In this document: positions 44,428 to 53,568 of the stretch, in pieces
How the letters are laid out: every line of letters begins with the position of its first letter
Numbering within the stretch: the stretch's first letter is position 1
Assembly (NCBI RefSeq): GCF_029664245.1
Contig: NZ_JANAIE010000002.1
Location: 1 to 64,000 of the forward strand
DNA: 64,000 bases
Direction: 5' to 3'
DNA from: Profundicola chukchiensis
GTDB lineage: Bacteria > Bacteroidota > Bacteroidia > Flavobacteriales > Weeksellaceae
Notes under the pieces: model-generated
Databases searched by the model: none
Told to the model about the DNA's origin: nothing
Seen by the model: the letters and a program-made list of their open reading frames with translations, nothing else
Program-made: the position numbers and the translations under genes

Positions 44428-44811
44428 TTAAGCTATAGGAGGGTGAAAAATAAAATCAGAAAAACTGAATTGATATAGGTTATGTGGTTCATCAGTGGGT
44501 TGATTCGAAAAACTAAAGGTTTGTTTATGTTCCAATAAGTTGGGAACTACAACCACATATAACCAAATATTCTCGTGTAGATTTTTATTTAAATAAAATG
44601 CATGTGAATCCGTATGCTCATCATCTATTTCCTGCAACAAATGACATTTACCATTACATTCCAATTCGGGATTATCTATGTTTTCGCAATACATTTCTGT
44701 AAATGATTCATTAAACACTGCATAATGAAAAAACGTAACCGATAACCTCAACGAATAAAACGTGATGGTAAACAAAAGGGATAATATACTTACGAATAAC
44801 CTCAATTGCAT
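44428..44811 (-). CDS. small exported/membrane protein with CNGKC motif, partner of the copper receptor
   Basis: A 127-residue protein with a hydrophobic N-terminus (about 4-32) that is either a signal anchor or signal peptide. The body has two Cys clusters: MYCENIDNPELECNGKCHLL near residues 40-60, with Cys-Asn-Gly-Lys-Cys-His, followed by an acidic His-containing stretch (EIDDEHTDSHAF); it ends IFHPPIA. Proteins with this Cys pattern commonly sit next to metal-type TonB receptors in Bacteroidota (from memory). A metal-binding or sensing role is inferred. The start codon lies 4 nt from the -7 promoter box. Confidence 0.65.
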   Translation of the reverse strand: MQLRLFVSILSLLFTITFYSLRLSVTFFHYAVFNESFTEMYCENIDNPELECNGKCHLLQEIDDEHTDSHAFYLNKNLHENIWLYVVVVPNLLEHKQTFSFSNQPTDEPHNLYQFSFSDFIFHPPIA

Positions 44812-44815
44812 AAGC

Positions 44816-44858
44816 CAAAATTACATAGAGCACGATTTATTGCTTATGACCTAAGTCA
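44816..44858 (-). promoter_or_regulatory. promoter with CRP/FNR-type palindrome ahead of the copper locus
   Basis: Minus-strand TAATTTTG (44816-44823) is a perfect -7 box that ends 4 nt before the ATG at 44811. Upstream lies the perfect palindrome TGAC-CTAA-GTCA (44847-44858), the shape bound by CRP/FNR-superfamily regulators. If transcription starts at the ATG, the palindrome is centred about 41.5 bp upstream, the classical class II activator place. No TTG -33 element is seen, as expected of an activator-dependent promoter. The rest of the gap to pruA (44859-45010) shows no other element. Confidence 0.6.
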
Positions 44859-45010
44859 CATTGCCCATATGATTTAAAATAGGTTTTAAACTCAGCTACA
44901 AAGCGAATAAAAACAGCTAAAGTGTTTATTATATTGAAACTAAGACTAAAATTTAACTTTCCTTTATATAATTGAAGAGCCCATTAATTTATTAATCGCC
45001 AATAAAATCG

Positions 45011-45018
45011 TAAATTTG
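45011..45018 (+). promoter_or_regulatory. -7 box of pruA
   Basis: TAAATTTG, 28 nt before the pruA ATG. No TTG at the right spacing was seen. Confidence 0.45.
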
Positions 45019-45046
45019 AACCACTTAATTTAAAAATATTCAAAAT

Positions 45047-46681
45047 ATGCCCAAAGGAATTTTCAATGTACCCTACGCAGTGAACGAGCCTATCAACAGT
45101 TATGCTGCTGGTACGCCAGAAAGAGCTGAGTTACAAAAAGTATATGATGAAATGTGGAACAGCACTGCTGATGTTCCATTATATATAGGTTCTGAACAAG
45201 TTAGAACAAACAAAAAAAATGATATTCGTCCTCCTCACGACCACAGACATGTTGTGGGTCATTTCTATGATGGAGATGCATCTCATGTAAGAAAAGCCAT
45301 TGATACAGCTTTAGCAGCGAGAGAAAAATGGGCTAACTTACCTTGGGAGCAAAGAGCTTCTATTTTCTTAAAAATGGCAGATCTAATTGCTGGTCCATAT
45401 AGAGCTAAAATGAATGCAGCTACAATGATCGGTCAAGGTAAAAATGCATTTCAAGCGGAAATCGATTCTGCATGTGAAATCGTTGATTTCTTAAGATTCA
45501 ATGTTCAGTACATGACTGAAATCTATGCAGAGCAACCAATTTCTGACGACGGAATTTGGAACCGTGTAGAATACAGACCATTAGAAGGATTCTTATACGC
45601 AGTTACACCATTCAACTTTACCGCTATTGCTGGTAACTTACCAACTTGTATGGCTATGATGGGTAACGTAGTAGTTTGGAAACCAAGTGACAAACAAATG
45701 CTAAGTGCTGGTGTTTTAATGGAAGTTTTCAAAGAAGCTGGTGTTCCTGATGGAGTTATCAACATGGTACAAGGAGATCCTGCTGAAATTACAGATATCT
45801 GTTTTGATCACGAAGAATTTGCTGGAATCCACTTTACTGGTTCTACAGGTGTTTTCAACCACTTCTGGAAAGAAATTGGAGCTAGAGTAAATAAATACAA
45901 ATCTTACCCAACTATTGTTGGTGAAACAGGTGGTAAAGACTTTGTTTGGGCACACAAATCAGCTAATCCAAAAGCAGTTGCTACAGCATTAGTTAGAGGT
46001 GCTTTCGAATATCAAGGTCAAAAATGTTCTGCAGCTTCTCGTGCTTATATTCCACAAAGTTTATGGGAGGATGTTAAGAATTACATGGAAGCAGATTTAA
46101 AAGAAATTAAAATGGGAAGTCCTAGAGATTTCACCAATTTCGTAAATGCTGTGATTAGTAAAGATTCTTTCGATAAGATTAAAGGATTTATTAGCAGAGC
46201 TAAAGAAAGTAATGACGCTGAAGTTGTTTTAGGAGGAAATGCTGATGATAGCAAAGGTTACTTTATCGAGCCAACAGTTATCTTAGCTAAAACTCCTGAT
46301 TACGAATCAATTCGTGAAGAAATCTTCGGGCCAGTCCTTACTGTTTTTGTTTACGAAGATGAGAAATGGGAAGAAACTTTAGATTTAGTAAATAATACTT
46401 CTATCTACGCATTAACAGGTGCTATCTTCTCACAAGATAGATATGTTGCAGATTTTGCATCTAAAAAATTAGTTGATGCTGCGGGTAACTTCTACGTAAA
46501 CGACAAACCAACTGGTGCTGTTGTTGGTCAACAACCGTTTGGTGGTGCAAGAAAATCTGGAACTAACGATAAAGCAGGTTCTGCACAGAATTTATTACGT
46601 TGGGTTTCCCCAAGATTAATTAAAGAAACATTTGTATCTCCTACAGACTACAAATATCCTTTCTTGGAAGCTGACGAATAA
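45047..46681 (+). CDS. pruA: L-glutamate gamma-semialdehyde dehydrogenase
   Basis: Oxidises glutamate semialdehyde (from pyrroline-5-carboxylate) to glutamate with NAD+, the last step of proline catabolism. The 544-residue length and TPFNFTAIAGNLPTCMAMMGNVVVWKPSD segment fit the P5CDH family of aldehyde dehydrogenases. The catalytic Glu lies in VGETGGKDFVW and the nucleophilic Cys in AFEYQGQKCSAASRAYIP. GRPTGAVVGQQPFGGARKSG-like residues near the end appear as the PTGAVVGQQPFGGARKSGTN stretch. No proline dehydrogenase (putA/prodh) adjoins it. Monocistronic with its own terminator. Confidence 0.94.
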   Translation: MPKGIFNVPYAVNEPINSYAAGTPERAELQKVYDEMWNSTADVPLYIGSEQVRTNKKNDIRPPHDHRHVVGHFYDGDASHVRKAIDTALAAREKWANLPWEQRASIFLKMADLIAGPYRAKMNAATMIGQGKNAFQAEIDSACEIVDFLRFNVQYMTEIYAEQPISDDGIWNRVEYRPLEGFLYAVTPFNFTAIAGNLPTCMAMMGNVVVWKPSDKQMLSAGVLMEVFKEAGVPDGVINMVQGDPAEITDICFDHEEFAGIHFTGSTGVFNHFWKEIGARVNKYKSYPTIVGETGGKDFVWAHKSANPKAVATALVRGAFEYQGQKCSAASRAYIPQSLWEDVKNYMEADLKEIKMGSPRDFTNFVNAVISKDSFDKIKGFISRAKESNDAEVVLGGNADDSKGYFIEPTVILAKTPDYESIREEIFGPVLTVFVYEDEKWEETLDLVNNTSIYALTGAIFSQDRYVADFASKKLVDAAGNFYVNDKPTGAVVGQQPFGGARKSGTNDKAGSAQNLLRWVSPRLIKETFVSPTDYKYPFLEADE

Positions 46682-46703
46682 TTATAGATACATTACAATT
46701 TAT

Positions 46704-46739
46704 AAGGCCTTAAGGAATTTTCTTTAAGGTCTTTTTTTG
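46704..46739 (+). terminator. terminator after pruA
   Basis: AAGGCCTTAAGG pairs with CTTTAAGGTCTT (one G-T wobble) and runs into seven T residues. Confidence 0.82.
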
Positions 46740-46822
46740 TTTATATTTTAAATAATTCCTTAATTATCATTCTATAAATCAGCAATCTAGTAAGATATTT
46801 TAGTAAAATTCAACTTAAACCC

Positions 46823-46853
46823 ATGTCAAAGATTATAAGAGTTTTATAATCTT
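46823..46853 (+). promoter_or_regulatory. hairpin and 8-codon frame in the tnaA leader
   Basis: An ATG at 46823 opens a frame of eight codons (MSKIIRVL) ending at 46849. The same stretch folds as a perfect 10-bp stem, AAGATTATAA (46829-46838) with TTATAATCTT (46844-46853), around a 5-nt loop and is followed after a few bases by a long T-run. It lies 121 bp before tnaA. It contains no Trp codon, unlike E. coli tnaC, so a leader-peptide role is speculative; the rest of the gap is AT-rich. Confidence 0.3.
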
Positions 46854-46974
46854 CATTTATACTTTTTTTCTCCTTCTCCCCTTTCCGAATTTCCATCTTT
46901 TCTTAAAAAGCTATTTAGCAAACAAGCAATTTCTTTATTATTTTCATATTTTTAAAAATCAAAAATCAAATAAT

Positions 46975-48351
46975 ATGAAACTACCTTGGGCTGAGCCCTT
47001 TAAAATTAAAATGGTTGAAACCATTCAACAATCAACCGCAGAAGAAAGAGCAAAATGGATTGAAGATGCAGATTTTAATTTATTCAATTTAAAAAGTGAG
47101 CAAGTTTATATCGATTTGTTGACTGACAGTGGAACGGGCGCAATGAGCGATAAACAATGGGCAGAAATCATGACTGGCGATGAAAGTTATGCGGGCTCTC
47201 GTTCTTTTGAAAAATTAAAATCAACCATTCAGGATATAACAGGTTTTGAATATGTTTTACCAACACACCAAGGTCGTGCAGCCGAAAACGTACTTTTTTC
47301 TGCTTTAATTAAAGAGGAAATGATAGTTCCTGGTAACTCTCATTTTGATACAACCAAAGGTCATATTGAGTTTAGAAAAGCAAGAGCTATTGATTGTACG
47401 ATAGAAGAAGCTTTCGACATCGAAAATCCTCATCCATTCAAAGGAAATATTGATTTAAATAAATTAGAAGAAGTTTATAAAACTTATCCCAAAGAGAAAA
47501 TTCCTTTCTGTTTAATTACTGTTACATGTAACACCTCTGGAGGTCAACCTGTTTCTATGGAAAACATAAAAGCAGTTAGAGAATTGTCTAATAAATATGA
47601 CATTCCAGTTTATTTTGATGCAGCGCGCTATGCAGAGAATGCATGGTTTATTAAACAAAGAGAAGAGAGTTGTAAATCGATGAGCATTCCAGAAATCGTT
47701 AAAGAAATGTTCTCTTATGGTGATGGAATGACCATGTCTTCTAAAAAAGATGGTTTAGTAAATATTGGTGGTTTTGTTGCCTTAAACAATGAAGAGGTTT
47801 TCACTGTAGCGAGTAATTTCACCATTATATTTGAAGGCTTTATTACCTATGGTGGTATGGCAGGCCGCGATATGGCAGCTTTAGCACAAGGATTGAGAGA
47901 ATCGTCTAATGAGCAATATTTAGAAAGTCGTGTTGGACAAGTTGAGTATTTAGGAAATAAACTGATGGAGTTTGGTATTCCAATTCAAAAGCCGATTGGT
48001 GGTCATGCGATTTTTGTGGATGCTAAAAAATTCTTACCCAATGTTCCGAAAGAGGAATATATCGCACAAACTTTGGGAATTGAGTTATATAAAGAAGCTG
48101 GTGTTCGAGGTGTTGAAATCGGAACTCTATTAGCAGATCGTGATCCAGATACCCGAGAAAATAGATACCCAAAATTAGAATTATTGCGTTTGGCTATTCC
48201 AAGACGAACCTACACCAACAATCATATGGATTATATTGCAGTGGCTCTGAAAAATGTATATGACCGTAGAGATGAAATTACTTCAGGTTACAACATCAAA
48301 TGGGAGGCACCTATCATGCGCCACTTTACTGTGAAGTTAGAAAAGTCGTGA
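46975..48351 (+). CDS. tnaA: tryptophanase
   Basis: Splits L-tryptophan to indole, pyruvate and ammonia using PLP; indole may act as a signal. The 458-residue protein shows the beta-eliminating lyase fold: LLTDSGTGAMSDKQWAEIMTGDESYAGSRSF, LPTHQGRAAENVLF, VTCNTSGGQPVS, PVYFDAARYAENAWFI and MTMSSKKDGLVNIGGF with the PLP Lys (the second Lys). The closely related tyrosine phenol-lyase is an alternative on family grounds; the length and EAGVRGVEIGTL segment favour tryptophanase. No tryptophan permease gene is next to it. Its own terminator follows. Confidence 0.88.
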   Translation: MKLPWAEPFKIKMVETIQQSTAEERAKWIEDADFNLFNLKSEQVYIDLLTDSGTGAMSDKQWAEIMTGDESYAGSRSFEKLKSTIQDITGFEYVLPTHQGRAAENVLFSALIKEEMIVPGNSHFDTTKGHIEFRKARAIDCTIEEAFDIENPHPFKGNIDLNKLEEVYKTYPKEKIPFCLITVTCNTSGGQPVSMENIKAVRELSNKYDIPVYFDAARYAENAWFIKQREESCKSMSIPEIVKEMFSYGDGMTMSSKKDGLVNIGGFVALNNEEVFTVASNFTIIFEGFITYGGMAGRDMAALAQGLRESSNEQYLESRVGQVEYLGNKLMEFGIPIQKPIGGHAIFVDAKKFLPNVPKEEYIAQTLGIELYKEAGVRGVEIGTLLADRDPDTRENRYPKLELLRLAIPRRTYTNNHMDYIAVALKNVYDRRDEITSGYNIKWEAPIMRHFTVKLEKS

Positions 48352-48379
48352 TTTTCTAATTTAGTTTAAAAATTTATTA

Positions 48380-48428
48380 GGTCTTAAGAATTGAATGATT
48401 TCATTCATTTTTTAAGACCTTTTTTCTT
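48380..48428 (+). terminator. terminator after tnaA
   Basis: GGTCTTAA pairs with TTAAGACC and inner AATGA/TCATT segments lengthen the stem; a six-T run follows. Confidence 0.85.
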
Positions 48429-48525
48429 CTTATCTTTAAATAACATATAAGAAAAATTAAATTCTATTAGCTGTCCACTTTTATAGTTTTTCAGCTTATA
48501 GCATTCATATTTTAAACTAAATCAT

Positions 48526-49188
48526 ATGAACAATATGTTTCTACGGAAATGGATTATTGCTGCCACAGGACTATTTCTATGCATTTTTTTAATCGTACAT
48601 TTATCGGCTAACAGTATTTTACTTTTACCTGAAGAAACAGCCAGAGGATTGTATAACTCCTACTCTACGCTTTTACGTGAAAATCCACTTATTACCATAG
48701 TTGCCTATTTACTCTACATTTCCATTATTTTCCATGTGGTCTATGCGCTTATCATTAGCATTAAAAATCGAAAATCAAAAGGTAAAACTAATGTCGTAAA
48801 TAAATATCGTGAAAACAGTTCTTGGACTTCACAGAACATGGGTTTCTTGGGTATTTTCATTCTCCTGTTTATAGTAGTTCATATGGCGAATTTCTGGGCT
48901 CGAATTAAATTGGGTTTCGGAGAGGAAGTTGGCCTCGACAGTGCTGGGCACATAGATGTTTATGAAGTGACTTATAGCTTATTCCATAATGTATATTATG
49001 TGGCTTTTTATACGCTTTTGATGATTCCATTAGGTTTTCATTTACATCATGGCTTAAAAAGTGGTTTTAAAACTTTAGGTTTTTATCATTCAAAAGGATT
49101 GAGAATATTGGCTAATGTTTCTCTTTTTTATGCTTTAATAATTTCTATTGGCTTTGGAATTATTCCTTTAATCGTTTTCTTTAAATAA
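48526..49188 (+). CDS. sdhC: succinate dehydrogenase cytochrome b subunit (b558 type)
   Basis: A 220-residue membrane anchor with five hydrophobic helices that bind two hemes b and link SdhAB to menaquinone. Likely heme-ligand His residues lie in [27 protein letters not shown] and [11 protein letters not shown]. This single-subunit cytochrome b form (group B complex II, as in Bacillus and Wolinella) is usual in Bacteroidota. It starts the operon sdhCAB; its stop lies 7 bp before sdhA. Confidence 0.9.
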   Translation: MNNMFLRKWIIAATGLFLCIFLIVHLSANSILLLPEETARGLYNSYSTLLRENPLITIVAYLLYISIIFHVVYALIISIKNRKSKGKTNVVNKYRENSSWTSQNMGFLGIFILLFIVVHMANFWARIKLGFGEEVGLDSAGHIDVYEVTYSLFHNVYYVAFYTLLMIPLGFHLHHGLKSGFKTLGFYHSKGLRILANVSLFYALIISIGFGIIPLIVFFK

Positions 49189-49195
49189 TATAAGT

Positions 49196-51106
49196 ATGCA
49201 ATTAAATTCAAAAATACCTGAAGGAAGACTAGAAGAAAAGTGGAGAAATTATCAGTTTAAATCTAAATTGATCAACCCTGCTAACAAGAAAAAACTTAAT
49301 ATTATTGTGGTCGGTGCAGGCTTGGCAGGCGCGGGTGCTGCTGCTACTTTGGGTGAATTAGGATATAATGTACAATGCTTTTGTTATCAAGATTCTGCGA
49401 GAAGAGCACATTCTGTTGCTGCACAAGGTGGAATAAACGCCGCTAAAAATTATCAGCACGATGGCGATAGTGTGATGCGTATGTTTTATGATGCATTGAA
49501 AGGAGGAGACTTCAGATCGAGAGAAGCTAATACCTATAGATTAGCTGAACTTTCTGCGCCTTTAATCGATCATTTTGTTCAGCAAGGAGTTCCATTTGCT
49601 CGAGAATACGGTGGTGTATTAGCTAACCGTAGTTTTGGAGGTGTTCAAGTACAACGGACATTTTATGCTAGAGGACAAACCGGACAACAACTATTATTAG
49701 CAGCTTATTCTCAATTATATAAAATGGTACGCGCTAAGAAAGTTGAGATGATAGCCAGACATGAAATGTTGGATTTAGTGGTGATTGATGGAAAAGCGAA
49801 AGGTATTATTGCACGAGATTTAGTTTCGGGAGAGATAAAAAGATATGCTGCTGATGCTGTAGTATTAGCAACTGGTGGATATTCTAGGGTTTTTAGATTA
49901 TCTACACTTGCCATTGGATGCAACGGAAGTGCCATTTGGAAAGCGCATAAACGAGGAGCATTTTTTGCCGCACCGAGTTTCACTCAAATCCATCCAACGG
50001 CATTACCACAAACTAGCGAGGCGCAATCTAAGTTAACATTAATGTCTGAATCACTCCGAAATGATGGTAGAATTTGGGTGCCAAAGAAAAAAGGAGACGT
50101 CCGAAAAGCAAATGATATTCCAGAAGGTGAAAGAGATTATTATCTAGAAAGACGTTACCCTAGTTTTGGAAATTTAGCACCTCGAGACATTTCATCAAGA
50201 GCTGCCAAAGAAAGAATTGACGCTGGACATGGCGTTGGTAATCTTAAAAACGCAGTTTATCTAGACTTTAAACATGCTATTGAAAGATTAGGCATTGAAA
50301 CCATACGAGATCGCTATGGAAACCTATTTGACATGTATAAAAAAATAACTGGAATTAATGCCTATGAACAACCGATGATGATTTCACCAGCCGCTCATTT
50401 TTCAATGGGTGGACTGTGGGTTGATTATGAACTCATGACGACCATTCCAGGTTTATATGCAATTGGTGAGTGTAATTACGCAGATCATGGTGCCAATCGC
50501 TTAGGTGCTAACTCTTTATTACAAGCAAGTATCGATGGGTATTTTATTCTGCCTAATACGATTAATAATTATTTAGCAGATGAAATTAAATTAGAAAAAC
50601 CTAGTATAGAGCATCCTGAATTTGATAAAGTTGAACAAGAAACAAAAGAGCATATTCAAAAGATACTTTCTATAAAAGGCAATAAAACTGTAGATGATTT
50701 TCACCGTGAGCTTGGTAAAGTCATGTGGCAAGAATGTGCAATGAGTCGAAATAGAAGTGGTTTAGAGAAAGCTATAATTGAAATTGAAAATATTAAGGAA
50801 GATTTCTGGACTCAAGTTAAAGTAACGGGCGGGGACAAGGAATTAAACACAGAATTAGAAAAAGCACTGCGTTTGGCTGATTTTATAGATTTAGCCATTT
50901 TAATGTGTAAAGATGCATTGCAAAGAGAAGAATCTTGTGGAGCTCACTTTAGAGAAGAGTATCAAACTCCCGATGGTGAAGCCTTAAGAGATGATGAAAA
51001 TTTCGCCTATGTTTCTGCTTGGGAATATAATGGTGGTGACTTTAAGTTGCATAAAGAAGATTTAGTATTCGAAACTATACAGCCAAGTGTTAGAAGTTAT
51101 AAATAA
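49196..51106 (+). CDS. sdhA: succinate dehydrogenase/fumarate reductase flavoprotein subunit
   Basis: A 636-residue cytoplasmic subunit that oxidises succinate to fumarate. The FAD site begins [21 protein letters not shown] (about 34-54); the covalent FAD His is in [17 protein letters not shown]; catalytic residues fall in the [11 protein letters not shown]-like [13 protein letters not shown] stretch, [13 protein letters not shown] and [21 protein letters not shown]. The RKWGE-like C-terminal part of smaller SdhA proteins is replaced with the longer type B form. Co-transcribed with sdhC and sdhB, 8 bp from the latter. Confidence 0.96.
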   Translation: MQLNSKIPEGRLEEKWRNYQFKSKLINPANKKKLNIIVVGAGLAGAGAAATLGELGYNVQCFCYQDSARRAHSVAAQGGINAAKNYQHDGDSVMRMFYDALKGGDFRSREANTYRLAELSAPLIDHFVQQGVPFAREYGGVLANRSFGGVQVQRTFYARGQTGQQLLLAAYSQLYKMVRAKKVEMIARHEMLDLVVIDGKAKGIIARDLVSGEIKRYAADAVVLATGGYSRVFRLSTLAIGCNGSAIWKAHKRGAFFAAPSFTQIHPTALPQTSEAQSKLTLMSESLRNDGRIWVPKKKGDVRKANDIPEGERDYYLERRYPSFGNLAPRDISSRAAKERIDAGHGVGNLKNAVYLDFKHAIERLGIETIRDRYGNLFDMYKKITGINAYEQPMMISPAAHFSMGGLWVDYELMTTIPGLYAIGECNYADHGANRLGANSLLQASIDGYFILPNTINNYLADEIKLEKPSIEHPEFDKVEQETKEHIQKILSIKGNKTVDDFHRELGKVMWQECAMSRNRSGLEKAIIEIENIKEDFWTQVKVTGGDKELNTELEKALRLADFIDLAILMCKDALQREESCGAHFREEYQTPDGEALRDDENFAYVSAWEYNGGDFKLHKEDLVFETIQPSVRSYK

Positions 51107-51114
51107 TTAAAAAG

Positions 51115-51858
51115 ATGAAACTTAGATTTAAAATTTGGAGACAAGAAAATAGTTCAGCTAAAGGAGAATTAAAATCTTATGACGTTGATGGAATTTCTGA
51201 GGATATGTCTTTTTTAGAAGCGCTAGATCATCTGAACGAAGAATTAGTTCGTAAAGATGAGCCAGTGATAGCTTTTGAACATGATTGTAGAGAAGGAATT
51301 TGTGGTCAATGTGGTGTATTCATTAATGGCCGTGCTCACGGACCTCATGATCATATGACCACTTGTCAAGTACATATGAGAAGTTTTAAAGATGGAGATA
51401 CCATCACGGTTGAACCATTTAGGGCTGAGTCTTTTCCAGTGATTAAGGATTTAGTTGTAGATCGTTCTGCCTTTGATAGAATCATTGAACAAGGAGCTTA
51501 TATATCGGCCAAAACGGGAACTGCGCCAGAAGCCAATGCAATTCCTATTTCCAAGGAAATAGCTGATGAGGCAATGGATATGGCAGCTTGTATTGGTTGT
51601 GGTGCCTGTGTAGCTACTTGTAAAAATGCTTCGGCGGCTTTATTTACATCTGCTAAAATCAATCATCTCAATAAATTACCTCAAGGAAAATCAGAAGCGC
51701 ATCATAGAGTTCTCAATATGACCCAACAAATGGAAATTGAAGGTTTTGGTAGCTGTACATTTACAGGAGCTTGCGAAGTTGAATGTCCAGCTGGCATTTC
51801 ACTAAAAAGTATTGCAGAAATGAATTCACGATATATGAAAGCAAAGATTTTTGGATAA
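51115..51858 (+). CDS. sdhB: succinate dehydrogenase/fumarate reductase iron-sulfur subunit
   Basis: A 247-residue subunit that carries electrons from FAD to heme and quinone by three clusters. The [2Fe-2S] ligands are in [15 protein letters not shown] plus a Cys in MTTCQVH; the [4Fe-4S] ligands in [14 protein letters not shown]; the [3Fe-4S] ligands in [17 protein letters not shown], which supplies the last Cys of the second cluster as well. It ends the sdhCAB operon. Confidence 0.96.
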   Translation: MKLRFKIWRQENSSAKGELKSYDVDGISEDMSFLEALDHLNEELVRKDEPVIAFEHDCREGICGQCGVFINGRAHGPHDHMTTCQVHMRSFKDGDTITVEPFRAESFPVIKDLVVDRSAFDRIIEQGAYISAKTGTAPEANAIPISKEIADEAMDMAACIGCGACVATCKNASAALFTSAKINHLNKLPQGKSEAHHRVLNMTQQMEIEGFGSCTFTGACEVECPAGISLKSIAEMNSRYMKAKIFG

Positions 51859-52011
51859 TGCAACATGTAAATTTTAATCTTAAATAAGATATTCACATGC
51901 AAAAATAAACTACACCAATAAAGACTATAAATAATTCATTCATAAAACAATAATTACTATTTTTAGTGTAAGAAAAATTACAATTATTTCACAAAAAGCA
52001 TATAAATAAAA

Positions 52012-53439
52012 ATGGATATCAAAGATAATACTTTCAGAAATGTAGCATTTCAATTAGGGTTAAGACAAAGCACAATTAGACATTTCTGTCGATATTTTGA
52101 AATTCCCTTATATGAACAGTTCATTAAAGATGAATGGTCTGGAACTCCAATATTAAAAGTTGAATTTATTAGATACCTTCAGCAAAATGCAGAATTTTTA
52201 CTTGATTTTCAAGAAGATTACTATAAAGATAAGACTCCGACTATAATTTCGCAAACAATAAACAGAGATTTGGTTGAGGTTGAAACATATTTAAAAAATA
52301 ACCATCCAAATTATTTTAAAGATGGTGTTTTTATGGAGCACATGAAACTAAGTCTTCGATATGTTTCTTCTTATAATATTGATTACAGACTTGGGGGAGA
52401 TTATGGGTTTTTAAAATTCAACAATACTCATTTAAATAATCAAAATATTCAAAAATTATCTAAGCCTAATGAATTGGAAATAGTCGGTTATGAAGATATT
52501 TTAATTAGCATTACGGAGCAAATAGAACCAATTCTAAATCCATCCGATATCAAAGATTGGGGATTAACTAATCCTGGAGGTATATTACTTTTTGGACCTC
52601 CGGGATGCGGAAAAACATTTTGGGCAGAAAAAATAAGTGAAATATTAGAATATACCTTTATTGAAATTCCTCGTAGTATTTTTGGTAGTAGCTTAGTCGA
52701 TGGTGCAATGATCAATTTAAAAAATAAACTTGATGAGTATTCTAATTCAACAAAGACAGTATTATTTTTTGATGAGTTTGACTCTATAGCATCCTCTCGA
52801 AATTATCAACCTTCAGGTTCAAGAGAAAATTCAAAAGTAGTAAATACTCTTCTACAAGAAATACCTAAATTAATAGAAAAGCAAATATTAATTGTTGCAG
52901 CTACCAATTTTATAGACTCCATTGATCCGGCAGTAATTAGACCTGGACGATTTGATTTAAAAATACCTGTGTTTCCACCAAATTTTGAAGAAAGAGCTGA
53001 TCTCATTGTTAATAAACTAACCTACAACCTTCAAAGTTCATCCCCTTTATTACGAATTTTGAAATACAATAATGCGCAACATGCTTTATTTTGGAAAAAA
53101 ATAGCTTCTGAAATGGTTCTGTTTTCAAACAGCTTAGTAATTGATTTTACTCAATTATTAAAGCGAAGACTTAAAAGTATTTACAATGAGACGCAAAGCA
53201 TTGAAATTAATTTAGATGAGGAAATTCTAATCAAGGCATTAAATGAAACTAGTGCAAAATTAACTCAGAAGGATGCTGAGTTATGTGCTCATTTCTACAA
53301 TGAGGTTAAATCTTTAGGTAGCAGTTATTATCAAGAGAGATTGGATTGGTTATACCAAGATTTAGAACGATATTATTCTCGTGTTAGCAAGGAAAAGAAA
53401 CCTAAACCTATTGGCTTCAGACGTCCTATAATTGACTAA
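52012..53439 (+). CDS. orphan AAA+ ATPase with unrecognised N-terminal domain
   Basis: A 475-residue protein of unknown function. A classical AAA domain spans about 150-330: Walker A GPPGCGKT (195-202), Walker B LFFDEFD (251-257), sensor-1 Asn299 in VAATNFID, and the Arg-finger pair Arg310 and Arg313 in RPGRFD. This is closest in style to the Cdc48/Vps4/FtsH branch. No membrane helix or protease motif is present. The N-terminal 150 residues begin RNVAFQLGLRQSTIRHFCRYFEIPLYEQF, possibly a helical binding domain, with no family I recognise. The gene stands alone between sdhCAB and lon, without partner genes. A regulatory, remodelling or defence role would be guesswork. Confidence 0.75.
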   Translation: MDIKDNTFRNVAFQLGLRQSTIRHFCRYFEIPLYEQFIKDEWSGTPILKVEFIRYLQQNAEFLLDFQEDYYKDKTPTIISQTINRDLVEVETYLKNNHPNYFKDGVFMEHMKLSLRYVSSYNIDYRLGGDYGFLKFNNTHLNNQNIQKLSKPNELEIVGYEDILISITEQIEPILNPSDIKDWGLTNPGGILLFGPPGCGKTFWAEKISEILEYTFIEIPRSIFGSSLVDGAMINLKNKLDEYSNSTKTVLFFDEFDSIASSRNYQPSGSRENSKVVNTLLQEIPKLIEKQILIVAATNFIDSIDPAVIRPGRFDLKIPVFPPNFEERADLIVNKLTYNLQSSSPLLRILKYNNAQHALFWKKIASEMVLFSNSLVIDFTQLLKRRLKSIYNETQSIEINLDEEILIKALNETSAKLTQKDAELCAHFYNEVKSLGSSYYQERLDWLYQDLERYYSRVSKEKKPKPIGFRRPIID

Positions 53440-53515
53440 TAATATTGAATAAAAATTTAATTTTACTTTAAGTTTCATTAATCATAACATTAACTAATTT
53501 ACAGAAATAAGAAAA

Positions 53516-53548
53516 ATAAAAAAAGCCACGTTTTCACGTGGCTTTTAT
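53516..53548 (-). terminator. terminator after lon
   Basis: AAAAGCCACGT pairs with ACGTGGCTTTT around a 4-nt loop; on the minus strand a TTTTTT run follows. On the plus strand it could also end the AAA+ transcript. Confidence 0.85.
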
Positions 53549-53568
53549 ACTTTTATCTTTTAAATGAA

